A stretch of DNA of 64,000 bases, taken from Streptococcus mitis. GTDB taxonomy: Bacteria; Bacillota; Bacilli; Lactobacillales; Streptococcaceae. A program made the position numbers and the translations under genes. The notes under the pieces are model-generated. The model made no database searches. It saw only the letters and a program-made list of their open reading frames with translations, and was not told the DNA's origin. Below, piece after piece: positions 56,968-64,000 of this stretch; the first letter of the stretch is position 1; every line of letters starts with the position of its first letter. The stretch spans positions 254,501 through 318,500 of the forward strand of contig NZ_CP028415.1 of assembly GCF_000722765.2 (NCBI RefSeq). Reading direction: 5' to 3'.

Positions 56968-58299
56968 ATGGAAGACCCAAGTAGTCAGAATTTGTTGCTA
57001 CAATTTGTTTTATTGTTTATCTTGATGGTGTTAAATGCCTTTTTCTCAGCCACAGAAATGGCCATGGTTTCACTTAACCGTGCGCGGGTTGAACAAAAGG
57101 CAGAAGAAGGAGATAGACGCTATATCCGTCTGCTCAAGGTACTAGAAAATCCTAACCACTTTTTATCAACCATTCAAGTAGGGATTACCCTGATTACGAT
57201 CTTATCTGGGGCGAGTTTGGCAGAAACTCTGGGACGAGAAATTGCATCTTGGCTTGGAAATGGTGAAACATCTTATGCCGTTGCAAGTTTTCTATCTTTA
57301 GCATTTTTGACTTATATTTCCATCGTTTTTGGGGAATTGTATCCTAAGAGAATCGCTCTTAATCTAAAAGATGCTTTGGCGATTCGTACAGCTCCAGTTA
57401 TCATTGGGCTGGGGAAACTAGTTAGTCCCTTTGTTTGGCTCTTGTCTGCATCTACCAATCTCTTGAGTCGCTTGACTCCTATGACCTTTGACGATGCTGA
57501 CGAAAAAATGACCCGTGATGAAATTGAGTACATGTTGACCAATAGTGAAGAAACACTAGATGCTGATGAAATTGAGATGTTACAGGGGATTTTTTCACTG
57601 GATGAATTGATGGCCAGAGAAGTCATGGTTCCTCGAACAGATGCCTTTATGGTGGATATTCAGGATGATAGTCAAGCCATTATCCAAAGTATTTTAAAAC
57701 AAAACTTCTCTCGTATCCCTGTCTATGATGGAGACAAGGATAACGTGATTGGGATCATTCACACCAAGAGTCTCCTTAATGCGGGCTTTGTGGACGGTTT
57801 TGACAATATTGTTTGGAAGAAAATCTTACAAGATCCACTTTTTGTTCCTGAAACTATTTTTGTGGATGACTTGTTAAAAGAATTGCGCAATACTCAAAGA
57901 CAAATGGCAATCTTGCTAGATGAATATGGTGGTATGGCTGGTTTGGTGACACTTGAAGACCTCCTAGAGGAAATCGTTGGGGAAATCGATGACGAAACAG
58001 ATAAGGCTGAAATCGAAGTCCATAAGATTGGAGAAGATACTTATATCGTTCAAGGTACCATGAATCTCAATGATTTTAATGACTACTTTGATGTTGAACT
58101 GGAAAGTGATGACGTTGATACCATCGCTGGTTACTATTTGACAGGAGTTGGGACCATTCCAACGACTGAGAAACTCAGCTATGAATTGGTCAGCCAAAAC
58201 AAACAACTTATCCTAACCAATGATAAAGTGAAAAATGGACGTGTTACCAAGGTAAAAGTCCAAATTACCGAAGTTGAAATAGAAGAAGAAACAGAGTAA
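56968..58299 (+). CDS. CorC/HlyC-type membrane protein (CNNM and CBS domains)
   Basis: 443 residues: CNNM/DUF21 membrane domain (about 10-190, NAFFSATEMAMVSLNRARVEQ), a CBS pair (about 200-330, VMVPRTDAFMVDIQDD and LDEYGGMAGLVTLEDLLEEIVGEI) and a C-terminal CorC_HlyC domain (about 345-430). Homologues export magnesium; the old name hemolysin is not well founded. Start set at 56968 after TAGGAG; the upstream ATG at 56938 overlaps the likely -10 (TATAAT near 56930). Confidence 0.9.
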   Translation: MEDPSSQNLLLQFVLLFILMVLNAFFSATEMAMVSLNRARVEQKAEEGDRRYIRLLKVLENPNHFLSTIQVGITLITILSGASLAETLGREIASWLGNGETSYAVASFLSLAFLTYISIVFGELYPKRIALNLKDALAIRTAPVIIGLGKLVSPFVWLLSASTNLLSRLTPMTFDDADEKMTRDEIEYMLTNSEETLDADEIEMLQGIFSLDELMAREVMVPRTDAFMVDIQDDSQAIIQSILKQNFSRIPVYDGDKDNVIGIIHTKSLLNAGFVDGFDNIVWKKILQDPLFVPETIFVDDLLKELRNTQRQMAILLDEYGGMAGLVTLEDLLEEIVGEIDDETDKAEIEVHKIGEDTYIVQGTMNLNDFNDYFDVELESDDVDTIAGYYLTGVGTIPTTEKLSYELVSQNKQLILTNDKVKNGRVTKVKVQITEVEIEEETE

Positions 58300-58349
58300 A
58301 CTAGAGGCTTTTGTCACGAGGAGTGACAAAGCTTTTTTCAGTTGATTTC

Positions 58350-58454
58350 ATACTCTTCGAAAATCAAATTCAAACTGCGTCAACGTCGCCTTGCCGTACG
58401 CAAGTACAGCCTGCAGCTAGTTTCCTAGTTTGCTCTTTGATTTTCATTGAGTAT
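58350..58454 (+). repeat. BOX element, short A-C form
   Basis: 105 bases, ATACTCTTCGAAAATC ... CATTGAGTAT, close to the copy at 19491-19594. The gap from here to tRNA-Cys (58455-58598) shows only AAGCCC / GGGCTT (58543-58562), probably the tRNA terminator on the minus strand. Confidence 0.85.
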
Positions 58455-58598
58455 CAAAAGATTGTCTCCCAAAAAGAAGTCTGCCCCAAATTCGCTCCAA
58501 AAATTTTTGTCAGTTATATGTATTTATCAGAAAAAAAGAAAAAAGCCCTTTAAATTGGGCTTTCTGTTTAAATGAAACCTGAAAAATCAAGTTATAGA

Positions 58599-58669
58599 AG
58601 GCGGTAGACGGATTTGAACCGACGATCAAGCTTTTGCAGAGCCGTGCCTTACCACTTGGCTATACCGCC
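58599..58669 (-). tRNA. tRNA-Cys (GCA)
   Basis: 71 nt. On the minus strand: GGCGGTA acceptor, GCC...GGC D-stem, anticodon loop CTGCAAA with GCA, GTTCGAATC T-loop, TACCGCC acceptor and discriminator T. CCA is not encoded. The first anticodon-stem pair is a mismatch. Confidence 0.95.
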
Positions 58670-58770
58670 TTAACGTTTATTATTATACCTTGAAAATCAT
58701 TTTCAGTCAATAGTTTTTTCAGCTTTTCAGATTTTTTTGTATGAATAAGCCTAAATATTCTGAAAATTCG

Positions 58771-58799
58771 TTTACTTTTCTTGAAATCTATGGTATAAT
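58771..58799 (+). promoter_or_regulatory. amiA promoter
   Basis: -35 TTTACT (58771-58776), 17-base spacer, extended -10 TGG-TATAAT (58794-58799), about 40 bases before the ATG. Confidence 0.72.
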
Positions 58800-58838
58800 T
58801 GATGGTAACCTATACTTTATTTATAAGAGGAGTAAAAA

Positions 58839-60818
58839 ATGAAAAAAAGTAGAGTCTTTGTTGCAGCAGGAGTTGCTTTATTTGCGACGGGTGTGTTAGT
58901 AGCTTGTGGGAATTCAAAATCATCTGATTCGACAGCTCCAAAAACTTATGGCTATGTCTATTCGGCTGATCCAGAAACATTGGACTATCTTATCTCTGGA
59001 AAAGAGAGTACGAAAGTGGCTACTTCAAACGGGATCGATGGCCTCTTCACAAATGACAAATATGGGAATTTGACTCCTGCGGTTGCAGAAGACTGGTCTG
59101 TATCAAAGGACGGATTGACATATACCTACAAAATTCGTAAAGGTGTCAAATGGATGACATCCGATGGTGAAGAATATGCCGAAGTGACTGCTAAAGACTT
59201 CGTGAATGGATTGAAACATGCGGCAGATAAGAAATCAGAAGCTCTATATCTAGCTGAAACTTCTGTTAAAGGTTTATCTGATTATTTGGCTGGGAATTCA
59301 AAAGATTTCTCTACAGTAGGTGTTAAAGCGGTTGATGACTATACTCTTGAGTATACTTTGAACCAACCAGAACCTTACTGGAACTCTAAGATGGTTTATT
59401 CAATTTTCTGGCCATTAAACGAAGAATTTGAAAAATCAAAAGGCTCTGATTTTGCTAAAGCGACAGATCCTACATCATTGCTATATAATGGACCTTTCTT
59501 GCTCAAAGGTTTGACTGCTAAATCTTCTATCGAATTTGCTAAGAACGAGCAGTACTGGGATAAAGAGAATGTTCATTTAGATACAGCAACACTTGCATAT
59601 TTTGATGGTTCGGACCAAGAATCACTTGAGCGTAACTTTACAAGTGGAGCTTATAGTTTTGCTCGTCTTTACCCAACAAGTTCAAACTTCTCAAAGGTAG
59701 AGGAGTCATACAAGGATAATATTTTCTACACTCCATCAGGAGCTGGTATTGGAGGTTTAGGTGTAAATATCGATCGACAAAATTACAAATATACATCTAA
59801 AACGACAGATGAAGAGAAAACATCTACTAAGAAAGCTCTTCTTAACAAAGACTTCCGCCAAGCCTTGAACTTTGCCTTTGACCGTACAGGTTATTCTGCT
59901 CAAGTTAACGGTAAAGAAGGTGCTCCTCTCGCAGTTCGTAATTTATTTGTGAAACCAGACTTTGTGACTGCAGGCGAAAAAACTTTCGGTGACTTGGTTG
60001 CTGAAAAAGTTAAGACTTATGGAGATGAGTGGAAAGATGTAAACTTTGCTGATGGTCAAGACGGTCTCTTTAACGCTGACAAAGCTAAAGCAGAATTTGC
60101 TAAAGCTAAAACTGCTCTGGAAGCAGAAGGTGTGAAATTCCCTATCCACTTGGATATTCCAGTAGACCAAACCTCTAAAAACTTTGTCGCACGGATTCAG
60201 TCGTTCAAACAATCAGTTGAAAAAGTTTTAGGCGAAGAAAATGTTGTCATCGATATTCAACAAATTTCTAAAGATGAATTCTTTAATGCGACTTATTATG
60301 CTGCTAATGCGGCAGCTGAGGATTGGGATCTTTCAGGTGCGGTTGGATGGAATCCTGACTATGAAGATCCATCAACTTACCTTGATATCCTTAAATCAAC
60401 TAATAGTGAGCAAACGAAAACTTATATGGGGTATGATGACCCATCAAATGCAGCTGCAGCTAAAGTTGGTGTGAAAGATTACGATAAATTGCTTGATGAA
60501 GCTGGAAAAGAAACAAGTGATCTTAACAAACGTTATGAAAAATATGCTGCTGCTCAAGCTTGGTTGACAGACAGTTCACTCTTCTTACCAGCTATGTCTT
60601 CTAGTGGTGCTGCACCATTCATTTCTCGTGTTGTACCATTCTCAGCTTCTTATAGCCAATCTGGAGACAAAGGTTCAAATCTCTACTTCAAATATATTCA
60701 GTTACAAGACAAAGTTGTAACAAAGGCTGATTATGAACAAGCTCGTGAGAAATGGCTCAAAGAGAAAAAAGAATCAAACGAAAAAGTTCAAAAAGAATTG
60801 ACTAAACACGTTAAATAA
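58839..60818 (+). CDS. amiA: Oligopeptide-binding lipoprotein AmiA
   Basis: 659-residue substrate-binding protein of the Ami peptide importer; lipobox LVAC (Cys23), then KTYGYVYSADPETLDYLISGKEST. It is similar along its length to pneumococcal AmiA as I recall it, with many substitutions. First gene of amiACDE(F). RBS AGAGGAG. A hairpin separates it from amiC, which usually makes the binding protein more abundant than the permease. Confidence 0.95.
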   Translation: MKKSRVFVAAGVALFATGVLVACGNSKSSDSTAPKTYGYVYSADPETLDYLISGKESTKVATSNGIDGLFTNDKYGNLTPAVAEDWSVSKDGLTYTYKIRKGVKWMTSDGEEYAEVTAKDFVNGLKHAADKKSEALYLAETSVKGLSDYLAGNSKDFSTVGVKAVDDYTLEYTLNQPEPYWNSKMVYSIFWPLNEEFEKSKGSDFAKATDPTSLLYNGPFLLKGLTAKSSIEFAKNEQYWDKENVHLDTATLAYFDGSDQESLERNFTSGAYSFARLYPTSSNFSKVEESYKDNIFYTPSGAGIGGLGVNIDRQNYKYTSKTTDEEKTSTKKALLNKDFRQALNFAFDRTGYSAQVNGKEGAPLAVRNLFVKPDFVTAGEKTFGDLVAEKVKTYGDEWKDVNFADGQDGLFNADKAKAEFAKAKTALEAEGVKFPIHLDIPVDQTSKNFVARIQSFKQSVEKVLGEENVVIDIQQISKDEFFNATYYAANAAAEDWDLSGAVGWNPDYEDPSTYLDILKSTNSEQTKTYMGYDDPSNAAAAKVGVKDYDKLLDEAGKETSDLNKRYEKYAAAQAWLTDSSLFLPAMSSSGAAPFISRVVPFSASYSQSGDKGSNLYFKYIQLQDKVVTKADYEQAREKWLKEKKESNEKVQKELTKHVK

Positions 60819-60822
60819 ATAA

Positions 60823-60864
60823 CTCTCAAGGGAACTTTCTCTCCATGAGGAGAAGGTTCTTTTG
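60823..60864 (+). terminator. Attenuator hairpin between amiA and amiC
   Basis: AAGGGAACTTTCTCTCC / GGAGAAGGTTCTTTT stem with loop ATGA, within the 66-base gap. Partial termination here is likely. Confidence 0.75.
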
Positions 60865-60884
60865 GGATTTAAAAAGGAAACGAT

Positions 60885-62381
60885 ATGAAGAAATATATTT
60901 TTATGCGTGTCTTGCGGTCATTGGTTTCTATCTTCTTAGTAACAACCTTGACTTACACGATTATCTATACAATGGTTCCTCGAAAATTGATTTTCAAACA
61001 GGATACCAACTATAACAAGATTGCGACAACTGCTGATAAACGTGATAACTATGAGAATACTGTCTATGAGCGTATGGGCTATATCGAGTACTACGATACC
61101 AAAGAGTTGCAAGAAAAAGCTAGCCAGATGGATGCTTCTGTAACCGTTGAAGCCAATGATACCAACAAGGCCATCTATGAAAAATACATTAAACAAATCG
61201 GTCATGGTTGGACCCTGGGAGAATTTACTGAAAGTGGCCAATTCTACGCTACTCGTGAAATCCCAATTTTTGAACGTGTTTTTCACTTCTATGCTAACTT
61301 GATTGACATTGATCATACAAATAAAATTCAAGACCCTGAAAATCCAGACTTGAAGCGTTACCTTCGTTTCGAAAACGATCCAGCGATCGGATGGTCATTG
61401 GTCGGTTCAGGAACAAAACACAAATATCTCTTGTACTTCAACAGTCAGTTCCCGTTTGTGCATCAAAATTTTGTGAACATTAATTTAGGTGACTCTTATC
61501 CAACCTATGCTAATAGCCCTGTTTTACAGGTTATTACTCAAGGACAAGGGCAAACAAAAACATCTCAAGTTCAGTTCCCAACAGGTAAGAAAACTTCTTC
61601 TGTAAATATTTACTCAAGAACCTACAAATCACCTAGTCAGGCTGATTCTCGTGAAGTAGCTAACTATGGGAAAGATGACCCATATACTGCAACTGAAAGC
61701 AACTACCAATATCCTTCTATGATTGCCAGCTCTGCAGTCGTCGGATTGATTGGTTTGGTGATTTCTTATGCAATTGCAGTACCTCTTGGTTCAGCTATGG
61801 CTCGCTTTAAGAACACTTGGATTGATAGTTTCTCAACAGGGGCTTTGACCTTCTTGATGGCTCTTCCAACAATTGCCTTAGTTTATATCGTTCGTTTGAT
61901 TGGATCATCAATCGGTCTTCCAGATTCATTCCCTATCTTGGGTGCTGGAGATTGGCGTTCTTACGTTTTACCGGCAGTTATCCTTGGTTTATTGGGTGCT
62001 CCTGGTACAGCTATTTGGATTCGTCGTTACATGATTGACTTGCAATCACAAGACTTTGTTCGTTTTGCTCGTGCTAAAGGTTTGTCTGAAAAAGAAATTT
62101 CAAATAAACACATCTTTAAAAATGCCATGGTTCCACTTGTTTCAGGTATTCCTGGAGCTGTTATCGGGGTTATCGGTGGTGCCACTCTTACTGAAACAGT
62201 CTTCGCCTTCCCAGGTATGGGTAAAATGTTGATTGACTCTGTAAAAGCATCCAATAACTCTATGGTCGTTGGTCTTGTCTTCATCTTTACATGTATTTCT
62301 ATCTTCTCACTTCTTTTGGGAGATATTTGGATGACTATTATTGACCCACGTATTAAATTGACTGAGAAAGGAGGCAAATAA
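60885..62381 (+). CDS. amiC: Oligopeptide ABC transporter permease AmiC
   Basis: 498-residue OppB-type permease. N-terminal membrane segment, then a large extracytoplasmic insert (about 35-275) typical of streptococcal AmiC, then five membrane segments with the EAA-like loop [27 protein letters not shown] that contacts the ATPases. RBS AAAAGGAAACG. Its last base is shared with the amiD start. Confidence 0.95.
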   Translation: MKKYIFMRVLRSLVSIFLVTTLTYTIIYTMVPRKLIFKQDTNYNKIATTADKRDNYENTVYERMGYIEYYDTKELQEKASQMDASVTVEANDTNKAIYEKYIKQIGHGWTLGEFTESGQFYATREIPIFERVFHFYANLIDIDHTNKIQDPENPDLKRYLRFENDPAIGWSLVGSGTKHKYLLYFNSQFPFVHQNFVNINLGDSYPTYANSPVLQVITQGQGQTKTSQVQFPTGKKTSSVNIYSRTYKSPSQADSREVANYGKDDPYTATESNYQYPSMIASSAVVGLIGLVISYAIAVPLGSAMARFKNTWIDSFSTGALTFLMALPTIALVYIVRLIGSSIGLPDSFPILGAGDWRSYVLPAVILGLLGAPGTAIWIRRYMIDLQSQDFVRFARAKGLSEKEISNKHIFKNAMVPLVSGIPGAVIGVIGGATLTETVFAFPGMGKMLIDSVKASNNSMVVGLVFIFTCISIFSLLLGDIWMTIIDPRIKLTEKGGK

Positions 62382-63307
62382 TGTCTACAATCGATAAAGA
62401 AAAATTTCAGTTTGTAAAACGTGACGATTTTGCCTCTGAAGCCATTGATGCGCCAGCCTATTCTTACTGGGGATCAGTGTTTAGACAATTTATGAAGAAA
62501 AAATCAACTGTAGTCATGTTGGGAATCTTGGTAGCCATCATTTTGATGAGTTTCATCTACCCAATGTTTTCTAAGTTTGATTTTAATGATGTCAGCAAGG
62601 TAAACGACTTTAGCGCTCGCTATATCAAGCCAAATGCTGAGCATTGGTTCGGTACAGACAGTAACGGTAAATCTCTTTTTGACGGTGTCTGGTTCGGAGC
62701 TCGTAACTCTATCCTCATTTCAGTGATTGCGACAGTGATTAACCTAGTTATCGGTGTCTTTGTCGGTGGTATTTGGGGAATTTCAAAATCAGTTGACCGC
62801 GTGATGATGGAAGTTTACAACGTCATCTCAAACATCCCATCTCTTTTGATTGTTATTGTCTTGACTTACTCAATCGGAGCTGGATTCTGGAATCTGATTT
62901 TTGCCATGAGTGTAACAACATGGATCGGGATTGCCTTCATGATCCGTGTGCAAATTTTGCGCTATCGTGATTTGGAATACAACTTGGCATCACGTACTTT
63001 GGGAACTCCAACCTTGAAGATTGTTGCCAAAAATATCATGCCTCAATTGGTATCTGTTATTGTGACAACCATGACTCAAATGCTTCCAAGCTTTATCTCA
63101 TACGAAGCCTTCTTGTCATTCTTCGGTCTTGGATTACCGATTACAGTGCCAAGTTTGGGTCGTTTGATTTCAGATTATTCACAAAACGTAACAACTAATG
63201 CTTACTTGTTCTGGATTCCATTGACAACTCTTGTCTTGGTATCCTTGTCGCTTTTCGTAGTTGGTCAAAACTTAGCGGATGCTAGTGATCCACGTACACA
63301 TAGATAG
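62381..63307 (+). CDS. amiD: Oligopeptide ABC transporter permease AmiD
   Basis: 308-residue OppC-type permease with six membrane segments and the EAA-like loop [27 protein letters not shown] overlaps the amiC stop (TAATG), with AAAGGAGG upstream. It pairs with AmiC to form the channel. Confidence 0.95.
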   Translation: MSTIDKEKFQFVKRDDFASEAIDAPAYSYWGSVFRQFMKKKSTVVMLGILVAIILMSFIYPMFSKFDFNDVSKVNDFSARYIKPNAEHWFGTDSNGKSLFDGVWFGARNSILISVIATVINLVIGVFVGGIWGISKSVDRVMMEVYNVISNIPSLLIVIVLTYSIGAGFWNLIFAMSVTTWIGIAFMIRVQILRYRDLEYNLASRTLGTPTLKIVAKNIMPQLVSVIVTTMTQMLPSFISYEAFLSFFGLGLPITVPSLGRLISDYSQNVTTNAYLFWIPLTTLVLVSLSLFVVGQNLADASDPRTHR

Positions 63308-63315
63308 GAGTAGAA

Positions 63316-64000
63316 ATGACAAAAGAAAAAAATGTAATTTTGACTGCTCGCGATATTGTCGTGGAATTTGACGTTCGTGACAAAGTATTGACAGCCATTC
63401 GCGGCGTTTCCCTTGAACTACTTGAAGGAGAAGTACTAGCCTTGGTAGGTGAGTCAGGATCAGGAAAATCTGTTTTGACAAAGACCTTCACAGGTATGCT
63501 TGAAGAAAATGGTCGCATTGCCCAAGGTAGTATTGACTACCGTGGTCAAGATTTGACAGCCTTGTCTTCTCACAAGGATTGGGAACAAATTCGTGGTGCT
63601 AAGATTGCGACTATCTTCCAAGATCCAATGACTAGTTTGGACCCAATTAAAACAATTGGTAGTCAGATTACAGAAGTTATTGTAAAACACCAAGGAAAAA
63701 CAGCTAAAGAAGCGAAAGAATTGGCCATTGACTACATGAATAAGGTTGGGATTCCAGATGCAGATAGACGTTTTGATGAATACCCATTCCAATATTCTGG
63801 AGGAATGCGTCAACGTATCGTTATTGCTATTGCCCTTGCTTGCCGACCTGATGTCTTGATTTGTGATGAGCCAACGACTGCCTTGGATGTAACCATCCAA
63901 GCACAGATTATTGATTTGCTAAAATCTTTACAAAACGAGTACCATTTCACAACAATCTTTATCACCCACGACCTTGGTGTGGTGGCAAGTATTGCGGATA
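63316..64000 (+). CDS. amiE: Oligopeptide ABC transporter ATPase AmiE (3' end cut by window)
   Basis: OppD-type ATPase. 228 complete codons are visible with no stop. Walker A GESGSGKS (Lys51), Q-loop FQDPMTSLDP, signature YSGGMRQR, Walker B VLICDEPTTALD and the switch His in FITHDLGVVAS. RBS AGGAGTAG, eight bases after amiD. amiF is expected just beyond the window. Confidence 0.95.
   Translation, partial: MTKEKNVILTARDIVVEFDVRDKVLTAIRGVSLELLEGEVLALVGESGSGKSVLTKTFTGMLEENGRIAQGSIDYRGQDLTALSSHKDWEQIRGAKIATIFQDPMTSLDPIKTIGSQITEVIVKHQGKTAKEAKELAIDYMNKVGIPDADRRFDEYPFQYSGGMRQRIVIAIALACRPDVLICDEPTTALDVTIQAQIIDLLKSLQNEYHFTTIFITHDLGVVASIAD

Overview
The window comes from a low-GC Gram-positive chromosome of the Streptococcus mitis group. 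Three things point there: the housekeeping gene content (PolC-type polymerase, manLMN PTS, sulABCD folate cluster, ami oligopeptide transporter, membrane-anchored EndA), seven BOX repeats typical of pneumococcus and close relatives, and protein sequences that resemble but do not equal the pneumococcal proteins I remember (AmiA and AliA differ clearly). S. mitis, S. oralis or a near relative is more likely than S. pneumoniae itself. The species call is inference from memory, not a search.

Layout. 1-9.8 kb: fusA (5' end cut by the window), polC, a DinJ/YafQ-type toxin-antitoxin pair, a 50-residue membrane microprotein, pepS, a small membrane protein and rsuA. 9.9-11.2 kb: pepC. 11.2-15.2 kb: a 3.9-kb AT-rich accessory island between pepC and manN. 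It is bounded by an ISL3-type left end and right end and by a near-perfect 8-bp direct repeat. Inside are a frameshifted ISL3 transposase, a DUF4230-like membrane protein with its own promoter and terminator, a second copy of the IS left end fused to a decayed gltD-like gene, a BspA-type leucine-rich-repeat lipoprotein, and a second lipoprotein gene cut after nine codons by an IS3-like remnant. 15.2-20.4 kb (minus strand): manN, manM, manL, adhP and a Cof-type phosphatase. 20.6-26.7 kb (plus): a purine permease, a frameshifted CPBP protease gene and the folate genes folP-folC-folE-folB/K, the last separated by a BOX and a hairpin terminator.

27-33.5 kb: a DUF960 gene (minus), ccpA, asparaginase (minus), a HAD/PRA-PH-like fusion, a universal stress protein (minus), a small membrane protein, an alanine-type aminotransferase and rpmH. 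33.6-37.6 kb: an orphan oligopeptide-binding lipoprotein and a KimA-type potassium importer (minus). 37.8-47.9 kb: tatD-rnmV, a hypothetical gene, ksgA-rsgA-rpe-thiN-rmuC-yhaM as overlapping or tightly packed genes, then purR, lysA and pflA. 48-58.3 kb: yidC2 and acyP (minus), a TrmH-family methylase, a Bax-inhibitor-like protein, asnA, rsmD-coaD-sepM, a DUF1146 gene, murA-epuA-endA and a CorC/HlyC-type CBS protein. 58.6 kb: tRNA-Cys. 58.8-64 kb: amiA-amiC-amiD-amiE, cut by the window end.

Regulation visible in the DNA fits sugar and redox control: CcpA is encoded here, cre-like sites lie at the manL and pflA promoters, and a Rex-like operator covers the adhP -10. Four genes (rsuA, trmH-like, rsmD, DUF1146) have an extended -10 only 6-7 bases before the ATG and no Shine-Dalgarno, so they are predicted to make leaderless mRNAs; three of the four encode RNA-modification enzymes. 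I found no CRISPR array, prophage or large undescribed defence system. The most unusual parts are the IS island and the leaderless set.
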